Shown: in pieces, positions 1-10,598 of the stretch
Numbering within the stretch: the stretch's first letter is position 1
Layout of the letters: each line of letters begins with the position of its first letter
Assembly: GCF_947179515.1 (NCBI RefSeq)
Contig: NC_067473.1
Span: forward strand, 73,799,719-73,863,718
Reading direction: 5' to 3'
Length of the DNA stretch: 64,000 nt
DNA from: Apodemus sylvaticus
Taxonomy: Eukaryota; Chordata; Mammalia; Rodentia; Muridae
Made by a program: the position numbers and the translations under genes
The notes under the pieces: generated by a model
Database searches by the model: none
Told to the model about the DNA's origin: nothing
Seen by the model: the letters and a program-made list of their open reading frames with translations, nothing else

Positions 1-107
1 CCCTCAGGGGGCAGGGATGCCTCGGCATGGCCCACTGAGGCACCCCCTTCCCCGACACCCCCATAGAACATATTCTTATATCCCTTTATCTTTTTATAAT
101 AACAACA
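1..107 (+). mobile_element. 3' end of the 5' LTR of an ERV-L-type provirus
   Basis: The block ends in CA at 106-107 and is followed, after one base, by a tRNA primer-site-like sequence, which is the normal layout of an LTR/internal boundary. The LTR start lies outside the window. The LTR family was not recognised, and no matching 3' copy was found after the pol region, so the assignment rests on position only. Confidence 0.45.
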
Positions 108-108
108 T

Positions 109-126
109 TGGTGCCGAGACTCGGAT
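109..126 (+). other. Candidate retroviral primer-binding site
   Basis: TGGTGCCGAGACTCGGAT directly follows the LTR end. By eye it fits the complement of the tRNA-Phe 3' end best (about 14 of 18 positions) and tRNA-Leu less well (about 12 of 18). Leucine is the usual primer of ERV-L elements, so the primer identity is uncertain. Confidence 0.4.
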
Positions 127-841
127 CTAGAAACTGCACATCTGCATCCCATCTCAGTCACTTCAAGAGACCCACGCTCACTGGTAAACCCCCCATCCCC
201 CACTGGTCAGAGAACCAGGGAGAGTTCTTGAGCTTGAAGCTACCCCTGTGCTGCTCTGACCCTCACTTTAGGACTTTTTCCTGTGGGTGAGATTTCCCTC
301 TCCTTGGAGACAGTTTCTTTCTCTCTATTGAGAAATTTCCCGGGCCTGGTGAACTGGTCTCTGGCTCAAGAGCACAGACTCTGAGCGTGAGCCCCAGGCC
401 CCCACGTGATGACCGAGAGGTCTGGACGGCTAGAATCTCTCTCCGGTTATTAATGCCCTCAGGACACTGGCAGCAACAGTTAAATAATCCTATTTTCTCA
501 CCCCGAGTATCAGTCTTCCCTGTATCTGACGCTATTTAATGGGATGTTTTGGTCTAAAACAATTATCTCTACATTGGCACTAAACTGACACTTTCTTGTT
601 AATGACCGCTAGCTAGCGCAGATTTTCCCCTCTCCCTTCCCTCAGTTGCTGGCTCTTCCTCCTGCGGTGGCACCCGGTTCTGCCTAGATTCTTGGGCGTC
701 TGGCTCTGCCCCTTGCCAGGAACTCTGCTGCCCCTTTCCCCTTCTTGATCTCTGGATCTCCGCTCTGTGTCTGTCCTGTCTCAGCTCCCTCGGCCTGCGC
801 TCCTCTGGTCCCTGCCTCCCTCATTCTCTGCCCGCTGCGGA
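127..841 (+). other. ERV-L leader, upstream part, no gene
   Basis: This C/T-rich stretch lies between the primer site and the L1 insertion. Short frames here carry no recognisable domain. It appears to be the retroviral 5' untranslated leader, which resumes at 2115 after the L1. Confidence 0.35.
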
Positions 842-857
842 CTAGTTCAACCTTTCT
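842..857 (+). repeat. Left target-site duplication of L1
   Basis: CTAGTTCAACCTTTCT is repeated exactly at 2099-2114. The two copies bracket the L1 insertion. Confidence 0.85.
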
Positions 858-1122
858 TTTTTTTTTTTCCTTCCTTTTTTTTATTTGATATATTTTTATT
901 TACATTTCAAATGATTTCTCCTTTTCTAGACCCCCACTCCCCGAAAGTCCCATCAGCCCCCTTCCCTCCCCCTATTTTCCCACCCAGCTCTTCCCACTTC
1001 CCTGTTCTAGTTTTGCCCTATACTGCTTCACTGAGTCTTTCCAGAACAAGGAGCCACTCCTCCGTTCTTCTTGTACCTCATTTGATGTGTGGATTATGTT
1101 TTGGGTATTCCAGTTTTCTAGG

Positions 1123-1689
1123 TTAATATCCACTTATTAGTGAGTACATACCATGATTCATCTTTTGAGTCTGGGTTACCTCACTTAGTATGATGTTCTC
1201 CAACTCCATCCATTTGCCTAAGAATTTCATGAATTCATTGTTTCTAATGACTGAATAGTACTCCATTGTGTATATATACCACATTTTTTGCATCCACTCT
1301 TCTGTTGAGGGATACCTGGGTTCTTTCCAGCTTCTGGCAATTATAAATAGGGCTGCTATGAACATAGTGGAACATGTATCCTTATTACATGCTGGGGAAT
1401 CTTCTGGGTATATGCCCAGGAGTGGTATAGCAGGATCTTCTGGAAGTGAGGTGCCCAGTTTTCTGAGGAACCGCCAGACTGCTTTCCAGAGTGGTTGTAC
1501 CAATTTGCAACTCCACCAGCAGTGGAGGAGTGTTCCTCTTTCTCCACATCCTTGCCAACACCTGCTGTCTCCTGAATTTTTAATCTTAGCCATTCTGACT
1601 GGTGTAAGGTGAAATCTCAGGGTTGTTTTGATTTGCATTTCCTTAACGACTAATGAAGTTGAGCATTTTTTAAGATGCTTCTCCACCAT
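1123..1689 (-). pseudogene. LINE-1 ORF2 C-terminal fragment
   Basis: This 188-residue open stretch matches the C-terminal part of murine L1 ORF2p, beyond the reverse transcriptase. Recognisable elements are the Cys-containing CWWSCKLVQPLWKAVWRFL segment and IPLLGIYPEDS. It ends in a stop near the ORF2 3' end. It lacks endonuclease and polymerase domains and cannot support retrotransposition. The paralogous copy at 40915-41481 is nearly the same. Confidence 0.9.
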
Positions 1690-1727
1690 CTGAAGTTCTT
1701 CAGGTGAAAATTCTTTGTTTAACTCTG

Positions 1728-2098
1728 TTCAACTGGAGGTCAGCATACAGAAGAATGGGAATTGATCCATCCTTGTCTCCTTGTACTAAGCTCAACTCCA
1801 AATGGATCAAGGACCTCCACATAAAGCCAGACACTCTGAAGTCAATAGAAAAGAAACTGGGGAAGACCCTTGAGGACATGGGTACAGGGGGAAAGTTTCT
1901 GAACAGATCACCAATAGCATATCCTCTAAGATCAAGAATTGACAAATGGGACCTCATAAAATTACAAAGTTTCTGTAAGGCAAAGGACACCATCAAAAGG
2001 ACAAATCGGCAACCAACAAATTGGGAAAAGATCTTCACCAACCCTACATCAGATAGAGGGCTAATATCTAATATATAACGAACTCAAGAAGTTAGACT
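1728..2098 (+). pseudogene. Inverted LINE-1 ORF2 segment
   Basis: The plus-strand frame at 1704-2078 encodes an ORF2 stretch including SLSPCTKLNSKWIKDLHIKP. It is the inverted 5' part of the element described at 858-2098. It is truncated at both ends and non-functional. Confidence 0.85.
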
Positions 2099-2114
2099 CT
2101 AGTTCAACCTTTCT
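2099..2114 (+). repeat. Right target-site duplication of L1
   Basis: Exact copy of the 16 bases at 842-857. It marks where the interrupted ERV-L leader resumes. Confidence 0.85.
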
Positions 2115-2379
2115 AGACCCTGCTTGCTGCCCTCCCCGCTCTACGCCTTGGCTCTGCTCTTGCTGCGGGAGGGGTGGGTCTGACCCCACCCCTTGTATCC
2201 TGCTGGAGGTGCCACAACTCGCTTTCCCACGTGCATGAACTTCCGCTGCCCTCGCCAAAGCTGCCACTGGGCCATGCCTGTTTGTCCACTATCGCAGTTG
2301 CTTTGAGATGTCCTGCTGCAACTGCGAGAAAATTTCATCTTGTCCGAAAAGCCCCCTTCCCACGAATTCGAAAGAACCC

Positions 2380-2655
2380 CTTCCTCCCTTCCTCCCTTCC
2401 TCCCTTCCTCCCATCCTCCCTTCCTCCCTTCTTCCTTTCCTCTCTTCCTCCCTTCCTCCCTTCCTCCCTTCCTCCCTTCCTCCCTTCCTCCCTTCATCCC
2501 TTCCTCCCTTCCTCCCTTCCTCCCTTCCTCCCTTCCTCCCTTCCTCCCTTCATCCCTTCCTCCCTTCCTCCCTTCCTCCCTCCCTCCCTTCCTCCCTTCC
2601 TCCCTTCCTCCCTTCCTCCCTTCCTCCCTTCCTCCCTCCCTCCCTCCCTCCCTCC

Positions 2656-2716
<61 letters not shown>

Positions 2717-2725
2717 CCTCCCTCT
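2380..2725 (+). repeat. TTCC/CTCC then (TC)n microsatellite
   Basis: About 275 bp of TTCCTCCC-type repeats with occasional CATC interruptions pass into about 60 bp of pure CT. The repeat has no stops in several frames on both strands, giving Ser/Leu/Pro-rich or Glu/Gly/Arg-rich open frames that are artefacts. The tract is a strong homopurine-homopyrimidine mirror, capable in principle of triplex formation. Confidence 0.95.
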
Positions 2726-2945
2726 ACCTCTCTGCCCAAGATTTATAAAGTGAAGGCTAGCGGTGTGCCATTCCACAAGCGTGTTGCTAGGATGTGGAGC
2801 ACGCTATTTCAGGAGCTGCCTTCTCCCCACCCACTGCAGACTCTGGGCACTGGCCCGAGACTTCTGGCTGCTAGTAGGTAGTCCTTTGCTTCTGCTGTCG
2901 CTGGCCCATAGCATGGTTCTGCTCAGACCCACTGGCCCCCATTAT
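2726..2945 (+). other. ERV-L leader, downstream part, no gene
   Basis: Sequence between the microsatellite and the first recognisable gag coding. I see no motif. Confidence 0.3.
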
Positions 2946-2949
2946 AAGG

Positions 2950-4373
2950 TTGGCAAAATTACAGCGAAAATTCAAGTCTCAGCCTCAGAGGGTGTCAGCA
3001 GTTAAAGTAAGGGCATTAATTGACAAAGAATGGGATCCTATAACTTGGGATGGGGATGTGTTGGAAGACCCTGTTGAAGCTGAGAATTTTGAATTTTTAG
3101 ATTTTCAAGGGTTTGTCCGACCTGAGGAAGTAGTTCACTTAGCCCTACCCCTGAAATAATACCTTCTGTTCATGAGAAAATTAATCCCTCAGAGTCTGAT
3201 AACTCAGCAGTTGCTTTCACTGAAGAAAATGCCAGACAAGACAATATTGATGTTTCAAAGCTCACCAATAGTTTCTTCTCAACCTATAACCAAACTCAAG
3301 ACAAAACAGGCCCCTAGAGGGAGGTAGAAAGTGTAGTCCTTGATGAAATACATTATACTACTAAGGAGTTTAAAGAGTTTGCTAATTCATTCAAGCAGCA
3401 ATCTGAGGAGTATCTGTGGGAATGATTTTTAAGGGTGTGGGATAATGGTGGAAGGAACATAAAACTAGAGCAGGTTGTTTATTGACATGGGCCCTCTGAG
3501 TAGAGATTCTAGGTTTAATGTGGAAGCTCGCACAGTTAAAAAAAAAGTTGTCAGAAATTTGTTTGAATGATTTGCTGAAGCGTTTATTAAAAGATGGCCT
3601 ACTGAAAAGGAGTTGGAGATGCCTGATGTCCCTTGGCTTAGTGTCCATGAAGGGATTTTAAGGCTTAGGGAGATTGCAATGCTAGAGTGGATACGTTGCA
3701 TAAAACCTAATCATCCACAAAGGGAAGGTCCAGAAGATGTGCCCTTTACCAGTCCTATAAGATGCAAACTGGTGAGAGGGGTACCAGCACATTTGAAGAG
3801 TTTTATTCTTGCCCTTTTCCTTGTGCCAGACCTTAGGATTGCTGTTTGTTGGGTTCCATGTTCAATTAGATAAATTAAATTCAAGGGGTTTAATTAGGCC
3901 CAGAGGTAACAAAGGCCAGGTGGTAGCATTGAATCTCCAGAGACAAGGTGATCATAGTTATTATAATGGACAGCACAGCCAAAACAATGTTTATAATGAC
4001 ATACTCCATAATGGTCAGCACAGGAGAGGTGAAATTTATAATGGCATGACTCATTTGTACCTCTGGTACTGGCTAATCAATCATGGTGTTTCCAGACATG
4101 AAATAGGAAGCCTACTGCATATCTGTTTGATCTGTATAAACAGAAAAATTCTCAAACAAATGAAAGAAAGGCTACATTGGATTGTGGCAAAAGGCAATCT
4201 CGGCCAGTGAATCAATTTCCAGACTTTTACCAGTTTGCAGATCCAGAATCCCTTGAAGGAAGGGGTGTCCGGGTTCCCCTGAGGAAGGATCTTGATACGA
4301 CACCAAAAGTTTTGCTGTTAGCCTTTTTCCAATTCTTCCCCAGAGGGACATGCAACCTTTTACAAGGGTAACT
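2950..4373 (+). pseudogene. gag: Degenerate ERV-L gag
   Basis: Open pieces at 2950-3159, 3613-3873, 3809-4210 and 4177-4371 lie in order upstream of a retroviral protease. They are broken by stops and frameshifts. The first piece has an acidic stretch (EWDPITWDGDVLEDPVEAEN). No zinc knuckle was recognised. I call it gag from position and continuity with an ERV-L pol, not from a domain. It would have encoded the structural polyprotein. The amount of decay indicates an old insertion. Confidence 0.6.
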
Positions 4374-4661
4374 GCACACTGGGGTAAAGGAAATAATCAG
4401 ACTTTGCAGGTTCTATTGGATACTGGTTCTGAATTGACACTGATACCAGGAGATCCAAAGAAACATTGTGTTCCTTCAGTTAGAGTAGGGGCTTATGGAG
4501 GATAGGTGATTAATGGAGTTTTGACTGATGTCCGACTCACAGTAGGTCCAGTAGGTCCCTGAACACATCCTGTGGTCAGTTCCCCAGTTCCAGAATGTAT
4601 AATTGGGATATATACACTCAGAAATTGGTAGAATTCTCACATTGGTTCCCTGCCCTGTGTA
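4374..4661 (+). pseudogene. pro: Degenerate ERV-L aspartic protease
   Basis: In the frame that leads into the reverse transcriptase, the segment reads through an LLDTGSELTLIPG motif, with the catalytic DTGS at 4419-4430. It is then cut by several stops. This is the retropepsin that would mature the gag-pol polyprotein, in the same frame as RT as expected for class III elements. It is inactive because of the in-frame stops. Confidence 0.75.
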
Positions 4662-5560
4662 ATGAGGACTATTATGGTTGGAAAAGCTAAGTGGAAACTT
4701 TTAGAGTTGCCTCTGCCAAAGAAAATAGTGAATCAAAAACAGTATCGTATTTCTGAAGGAACTGCAGAAATTACTGCCGCTATCAAGGACTTGAAAGATG
4801 CAGGGATGGTGGTTACCACCACATCTCCCTTTAACTCTCCTGTCTGGCTAGTGCAGAAGACAGATGGATCATGGAGGATGACAGTTGACTGTGGAAAACT
4901 AAATCAGGTAGTAACTCCAATTGCAGCTGCTACCAGATGTAATTTCATTACTTGAGTAAACACATCTTCTGGAACCTGGTATGCAGCTATTAATCTGGCA
5001 AATGCCTTCTTCTCAGTACCTCTCCATAAGGACCACCAGAAGCAATTTGCTTTCAGTTGGCAAGGCCAGCAGTATACCTTTACAGTTTTGCCTCAAGGAC
5101 ATATTAACTCTCGTTCCCAGTGTCATAACTTAGTTAGAAGAGATCTTGATCATTTGACTCTTCCAAAAAATATCACATTGTTGCACTATATTGATGACAT
5201 TATGCTGATTGAGCAGGAAGTAGCAACCATTTTGGACTCATTGGTAACACATGCGTATCAGAGGATGGGAAATAAATCCAACCAAAATTCAAGGACTGTC
5301 TACCTTAGTGAAATTCTTAGGAGTACAGTAGTGCGGGGCATGCAGAGATACTCCTTCTAAGGTGAAAGATAAGTTATGGCACCTGGCCCCTTCTACCACT
5401 AAGACAGAAGCACAACGTTTAGTGGGTCTATTTGGATTCTGGAGACAGCACATTCCTCACTTAGGAGTGTTATTCAGGCCTATTTACCAAGTGATTTGGA
5501 AAGCTGCTAGCTTTGTGTGGGGTCTGGAACGGGAGAAGGGTCTTCAACAGGTCTAGGCTG
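4662..5560 (+). pseudogene. pol: Degenerate ERV-L reverse transcriptase
   Basis: Retroviral RT blocks are seen in order: SPFNSPVWLVQKTDGSWRM, then a stop at about 4953, then FTVLPQGH (variant LPQG block), and the catalytic YIDD box at 5187-5198 (LHYIDDIMLI). The connection region follows (LVGLFGFWRQHIPHLGVLFRPIY). The frame is broken by stops at about 4953 and 5358. YIDD rather than YMDD fits ERV-L-type polymerases. The copy cannot make a full RT. Confidence 0.85.
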
Positions 5561-5562
5561 CT

Positions 5563-6560
5563 GTGCAGGCTACTCTACCATTTGAACTTTATGATTCAGA
5601 AGACCCAATGGTAGTTGAGGTGTCAGTGGCAGATAGAGATGCTGTTTGGAGCCTTTGGCAGGCCCCTGTAGGTGAATCACAGAAGAGACCTTTGGGATTT
5701 TGGAGCAAAGCTCTACCATCATCTGCAGACAACTATTCTCCATTTGAAAAACAGCTCTTGGCCTGCTATTGGGCCTTAGTGGAAACTGGACATTTGACAA
5801 TGGGACACCAAGTTGCTATGCGACCTGAACTGCCCATCATGAACTGGGTGTTATCAGACCCTCCAAGTCATAAAGTAGGACGTGCACAGCAGCAGTCTAT
5901 TATCAAATGGAAGTGGTATATACGTGATCAGGCCAGAGCAGGTCCTGAAGGCACAAGCAAGTTACATGAAGAAGTTGCTCAGATGCCTATGGTTTCTACT
6001 CCTGTTACAATGCTATCTGCTGCCAAGCATGCACCTATAACCTCATGGGGATCAGATGACTGAAGAACAGAAGACTAGGATTTGGTTTACTGATGGCTGT
6101 GCACGTTATGCACGTTATGCACGTTAACCCCTTTCTGGGACAACCCTGAAAGATACAGAAAAATCTTCACAGTGGGCAGAACTTCAGGCAGTACACATGG
6201 TATTACAGTTTGGAAGACGAAATGGCCAGAAGTATGATTGATCACTGACTCATGGACTGTAGCCAATGAATTGGCTGGATGGTCAGGGACTTGGAAAGAT
6301 GATGATTGGAAAATTGGTGAGAAAGACATCTAGGGAAGAAGTATGTGGACAGACCTCTCCAAATGGGCAAAGGATGTGAAGATATGTGTGTCCCATGTAA
6401 ATACTCACCAAAAGGTGACTTCAGCTGAGGAGGAGTTCAATAATCAAGTGGATTGGATGACCCTTTTTTGTGGACAGTCAGCCTCTTTGCTCAGCCATCC
6501 CTGTCATTGCCCAATGGGAACAAAGTGGCCATGGTGGCTGAGGCAGAGGTTATGCTTGTG
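5563..6560 (+). pseudogene. pol: Degenerate ERV-L thumb/connection and RNase H region
   Basis: The 166-residue frame at 5563-6063 (EVSVADRDAVWSLWQAP...LGFWSKALPSSADNYSPFEKQLLACYWAL) continues the RT connection. A FTDG-type RNase H start is visible at about 6084-6098, followed by degenerate RNase H to about 6480. A short triplication of CACGTTATG at about 6100-6126 disrupts the RNase H start. Stops and frame changes make it non-functional. Confidence 0.75.
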
Positions 6561-7090
6561 CTTAACCACACAGACTTCCACTCACCAAGACTGACCTGGT
6601 TACAGCTGCTGCTGAATGCCAGATCTGCCAACAGCAGAAACCAACACTGAGATGGCATCATTCCTCAAGATGACCAGCCAGGAACCTGGTGGCAGGTTGA
6701 CTACATTGGACCTCTTCCTCCATGGAAAGGATAACATTTTGTTCTTATTGGAGTAGTTACTTATTCTATTCTGGCTATGGATTTGCCTTTCCTGCATGTA
6801 ATGCTTCTGCCAAAATCACCATCTGTGGACTCACAGAATGCCTTATCTATCATCATCTACACAGTATTGCTTCTGACCAAGGAACACATTTTGCAGCCAG
6901 AGAAGTGCAACAGTGGGTCCATGATCATGGAGTTCACTGGTCTTACCATGTTACCCATCATCCTGAAGCAGCTGGTCTGATAGAAAGATGGAATGGCCTT
7001 TTGAAGACACGGTTACAGTGCCAATTATGTGCAACATCATAGAAGACTGGGGCAGAGTTCTTCAGAAGGCAGTATATGGTTTGAATCAGC
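6561..7090 (+). pseudogene. pol: Degenerate ERV-L integrase
   Basis: Integrase features are visible: the first catalytic Asp in WWQVDYIGPLP at about 6690-6720, the second in ASDQGTHF at about 6870-6890, and the Glu in AGLIERWNGLLK at about 6970-7008. So D, D and E can all be read across two frames. Several frameshifts separate the blocks. This enzyme would have joined viral DNA to host DNA. Confidence 0.85.
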
Positions 7091-7560
7091 ATCTGATATA
7101 TGGTACAGTTTCTCCCATAGCCAGGATCCATGGGTTCAGGAATCAAGGGATGCAAAAGGGAATAGTTCCACTCACTATCATTCCTAGTGGCTCTCTAGGA
7201 GAATTTTTGCTTCCTGTTCCCACAACTCTAGGTTCTTCTGGCCTAGAAGTTTTTGTTCCTGAGGGGAGAGTGCTTCTACCAGGACCCACAACAAACATTC
7301 CATTGAAATGGAAATGCAGACTCTCCCCTGCTCATTTTGGGCTTCTAATGCTCTTAAACCAACAGGCTAAGAAAGGAATAACAGTGTTAGGAGGGGTGAT
7401 AGATCCAGATCACCATGGGAAAATTGGATTGCCTTTCCACAATGGAGGCAAGCAGGATTGTCTTTGGAGTGCAGGAGATTCCCTAGGGCATCTCTTAGTA
7501 CTACCATGCCCTGTGATTAAAGTCAGTGGAAACTACAACAGCCTGATCCAAGAAGCATGA
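7091..7560 (+). pseudogene. ERV-L dUTPase domain at the pol C-terminus
   Basis: The frame at 6988-7560 runs from the end of integrase into a dUTPase-like domain (VLLPGPTTNIPL, GVIDPDHHGKIGLPFHNGG, GDSLGHLLVLPCPV) and ends at a stop at 7558. A dUTPase after integrase is the hallmark of ERV-L, whereas class II elements carry it before the protease. That is the main basis for assigning this provirus to class III. It would have hydrolysed dUTP. It is the least broken part of the element. Confidence 0.85.
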
Positions 7561-7996
7561 CATCCCGAGGGAGGAAACAGGACAGGGAATTAAGGTATGG
7601 GTCAAGGAAAAGAGCCAAGGCTTGTTGAGGTGCCTGTCGAGGGTGAAGAAAATACAGAATGGGTACTAGAGGAAGGTGATTATAAATACCAGCTAAGGCC
7701 ACATAACCAGTTACAAAAAATGAGGATTATGGAATAATAAGAATGCTTCTGTCTTATTTTGTTAAGAACACATTTATCTTTCTTCCAATTTCTTTAACAT
7801 CAATTGATATTTAAGTATTCATCACCAAAGAAGGAGACAATAAAAGAATGTTCTCAAGGGACATTGCCCATTGTAAATTTACAAATGCCTTTGCAATTGT
7901 ACGAGGAATAATTATATCATATTAGGCGTATTCATGACCTTGTTATTGTTTCATGTGAACATGAGATATTATTTGTGTCAAGTTGACACAGGGTGG
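7561..7996 (+). other. ERV-L 3' untranslated remnant, no gene
   Basis: The sequence continues in pol-like style to about 7735 and then becomes A/T-rich. No env frame is present, as expected for ERV-L. No clear polypurine tract or 3' LTR matching 1-107 was found. Confidence 0.4.
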
Positions 7997-8458
7997 ATTG
8001 TAGTGGCTATTCCTGGTTGTCAACTTGACTATATCTGGAATGAATTACAATCCAGAATTGGAAGGCTTGCCTGTAATCCTAATCTGGAGGCTGAGAAATA
8101 CAAGTTTCTGACCTGGATCTTGGCAAGGAGATCTTGAGGCATAGTGGCTATGAATTCCAGAAGATTAAGACAAGGAGTTCAAGGTCATCTGGGATTAAAG
8201 GCGTGGTATCACACACCTTTAATCTGGGCCACACCCTCCACTGGAGACCTACATAAGGACATTGGAAGAAGGACTCTCTCTTCTTCACCTGCTTGCCTTG
8301 TGGAACTGAGCAACTGCTAGATCTTTGGACTTCCATCCACAGCTGCTGCTGACCATTGCTGGGGAGTTGGACTAAAGACTGTAAGTCATCAACAAATTCC
8401 CTTACTATATAGAAACTACCCATGCGTTCTCTGACTCTAGAGAACCCTCACTAATACA
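7997..8458 (+). mobile_element. Solo LTR of the murine ERVL/MaLR (MT2-like) type
   Basis: A unit of about 460 bp begins TGTAGTGGCTATTCCTGGTT and ends CTAATACA, with canonical TG and CA termini. It resembles rodent MT2/MaLR-type LTRs. Its end does not match the ERV-L LTR end at 1-107, so I treat it as a separate solo LTR. Flanking GGAT/AGAT is at best a decayed target duplication. Confidence 0.6.
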
Positions 8459-9092
8459 CAGATCTTTAAGCTGCTCATTTATTTCCTACTGAGCACATGA
8501 ACACATGGCTGTCTGGGGTTCTTTGGAAACCCAGTATTAGAGACTGGACCCCAGCTCCTTCAGGAGACAAATGAGATTCTTCCCATGTCCCATGGCAATG
8601 GTTCTGCTGTGCCCAGAGCCAAGCTGAGTGCAGACCACAGGACTTTCTCTGCCTAACCTGGGAAAGTTCCCAGCAAACCAGGAGCAGCTGTTCACCCAGG
8701 AGTAGGAGTCTGTTGTGGAACTTGTTTGGGAGTGGTGGGCTGCCCCCAGTGAGCAGAAAGAAAGTCTGTGTCCTAAGGCTGGAGAGTCAGTGTGCTGTGC
8801 TCCTGGAAACGCCACAGCTTCCCTGTTCCCAGCTCAACCTGGATTGGAATCACCTTGAGTATGACTTTCTTTCAGGGCCTCCCTGTCCTTCTCCCCTGTT
8901 CTTCACCAGCCTTTCTGATCCTTGTTCTAACCCACTCTAGCTACCTCCTACCTCTTGAACCAGGTAAGGGAGAACAACTTCGCAGCTTCACTACTAGGAA
9001 GAACCTATACAGACCTTCCAAAGGTAATTCAGGCCCCTGCCTGCCAAAGATTCTGAGTGTTTCCTTGGACCATGTTCCAGGAGCAAGGTCTT
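8459..9092. other. No gene or recognised repeat
   Basis: Unassigned sequence between two LTRs. Overlapping short frames on both strands show no domain. Confidence 0.5.
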
Positions 9093-9543
9093 GTATTAGT
9101 CAGGGGCTTACAGTCTCGGGTCCAGGCAGTCCAACAATGCCTGTCTACCAATGGAAGGTCCAAGAATCCAGGAGTTGTTCAGTCCACGAGTCTGGATATC
9201 TCAGCTGGTCTGTAGTGTACACTGGGATCCAGAAGAAATATGCTCTAATGCCAGTGAAGCAGGAATGCACTTGACAATGAGAATGAGAGGAAAGAGGCAA
9301 AGAGAGCAAGGTTCCTTCTTCCATGTCCTTTATCTAGGCAGCCAGCATAAGGTGTGGCCCAGGTTAAAGGTGAATCTTCCCAATTTAAGGACCCAGATTA
9401 GAAATGGGTCTTCTGCCTTCAAAGAATTTAATTAAGGAAAAAAAAAAAACCCTCATAGGTGTGTCCAGGAATTTGGGTTTTACTTAACTCCACATATAAT
9501 CAATTCCATATATAAGCAAATTGAAACCAAAATATTTACCACA
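9093..9543 (-). mobile_element. MaLR/MT2-like LTR, inverted
   Basis: It starts TGTATTAGTCAGGGGC (the complement of an LTR end ...CTAATACA) and ends TTACCACA (the complement of a TGTGG start). The order is that of an MT2/MaLR-type LTR on the minus strand. It is more diverged than the plus-strand copy at 7997-8458. Confidence 0.55.
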
Positions 9544-10424
9544 AGCCGCAAAATGAATGTCTAATTCCAGAACCGCAGGGTCTTCGGTACGTCACTCAAA
9601 AACACTTTTGGGAGCTAAAGGATTTCTTAGATACTTCCTAGCTCCTCCCCATATGAACCTGTCCAGAGACCAACTGGACAAGAAAGATAAATTAATAAAC
9701 CTCGAGTTCTTTAATTTCCACATTGGGTGGCAGGACAGACACCTACGGGGCTCAGACATTCTGTCCCTCATGGTCACGTGAGCCAGTGTCTAACACAAAT
9801 CTCTGAATGTGTTGTTGTTTCCTTTGCCCTGGAGAGCTGAAGAGCATCAGAGCCAAAGCTCAGCTGAGGCAGAGCAGACGCAGCAAACCTCAGCTCTGCC
9901 GCGCTCGCTCTCTTCGTGAGTGAGAAACAAGGGGTGGGGGGTGAAGAAATGTCTGGAGCTGAGGTGAGGAAAACTAGTGCTTTGTAGTTGTGAGTTTCGC
10001 AATGTTCATTTAAACTCAAGCTATGGTCTCTGGGTCATCTTGGATGGTAGATTCCAGCAGGGCAAGGTGGAGGTGCCCCTGAGCATCGGTGGGTAGGACA
10101 AGGCCCAGGGAAGAGGCTGGGAGAGCGATAGGAGAGATGGCTTATTCTCACACAGTAGAGGTTGCCTTCCCCGAACCCGCGTGCATAAGAGATGAGTGTG
10201 ATTGTGCCTTTCTGTAACCCAGCACTGGAGGCACGAGGTGGCATAGATGTATGACTTCCAAATCACCCATGAGGCTAGTGTGCCATCTTCCTGACGCAAC
10301 TTCCCCAATTTCCCAGCCCACAAAACCCCCGTCCCAAAGACTGTTCTCCCTCCAGCTCCTTCCTCTCTGGCTTCCAGACACAGCCTGGCTGAACAGCTAG
10401 AGAGAAATAACTTCAGACATTTCT
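9544..10424. other. No gene or recognised repeat
   Basis: Unassigned. Frames of 60-100 residues on the minus strand at 9592-10381 overlap one another and have no recognisable motif. Confidence 0.5.
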
Positions 10425-10598
10425 TAAATTTGTTTTTTTATTTTCCATGTGTGAGTGTTTTGCCTGCACGTATGGAAGCGCCCTTTGCACATGCCCAGTG
10501 CTGAGGAAGCCGGGCGAGGCTGCTGGATCCCCTGGAACTGGAGCTGTTGACAGTTGTCAGTCTCCTTAACTACTGAGCCAGCCCTCCGAACCCAAGTT
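10425..10598 (-). mobile_element. B3/B2-family SINE, minus strand
   Basis: The minus-strand B3 order is visible: TGTGTGAGTGTTTTGCCTGC at the A-rich side, CCCTGGAACTGGAG in the middle, and TTAACTACTGAGCCAGCCCT at the tRNA-like head. It is diverged. Confidence 0.75.

Larger units (their letters stand above)
858..2098 (-). mobile_element. LINE-1 insertion with 5' inversion (twin priming)
   Basis: The left end is a poly(T) tract, the poly(A) tail of a minus-strand L1. It is followed by the 3' UTR (about 885-1120) and the end of ORF2 on the minus strand. At about 1727 the orientation flips, and ORF2 sequence runs on the plus strand to 2098. The plus segment lies just upstream of the minus segment in L1 order, with the flip between them. 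That is the arrangement expected when two cDNAs are primed from one L1 RNA at one target. Exact 16-bp duplications flank the whole unit. It interrupts the ERV-L leader, so it is younger than the provirus. Confidence 0.9.

Noticed and set aside
1268..1612. Plus-strand frame overlapping the L1 ORF2 end
   Set aside because: Antisense shadow of the minus-strand L1 ORF2 fragment; the same shadow recurs at 41150-41404.
2141..2881. Long Ser/Leu/Pro-rich and Glu/Gly/Arg-rich frames on both strands
   Set aside because: They translate a TTCC/TC microsatellite; any frame of such a repeat stays open.
7997..8458. 3' LTR of the ERV-L provirus
   Set aside because: Its end does not resemble the LTR end at 1-107, so it is treated as a separate solo LTR.
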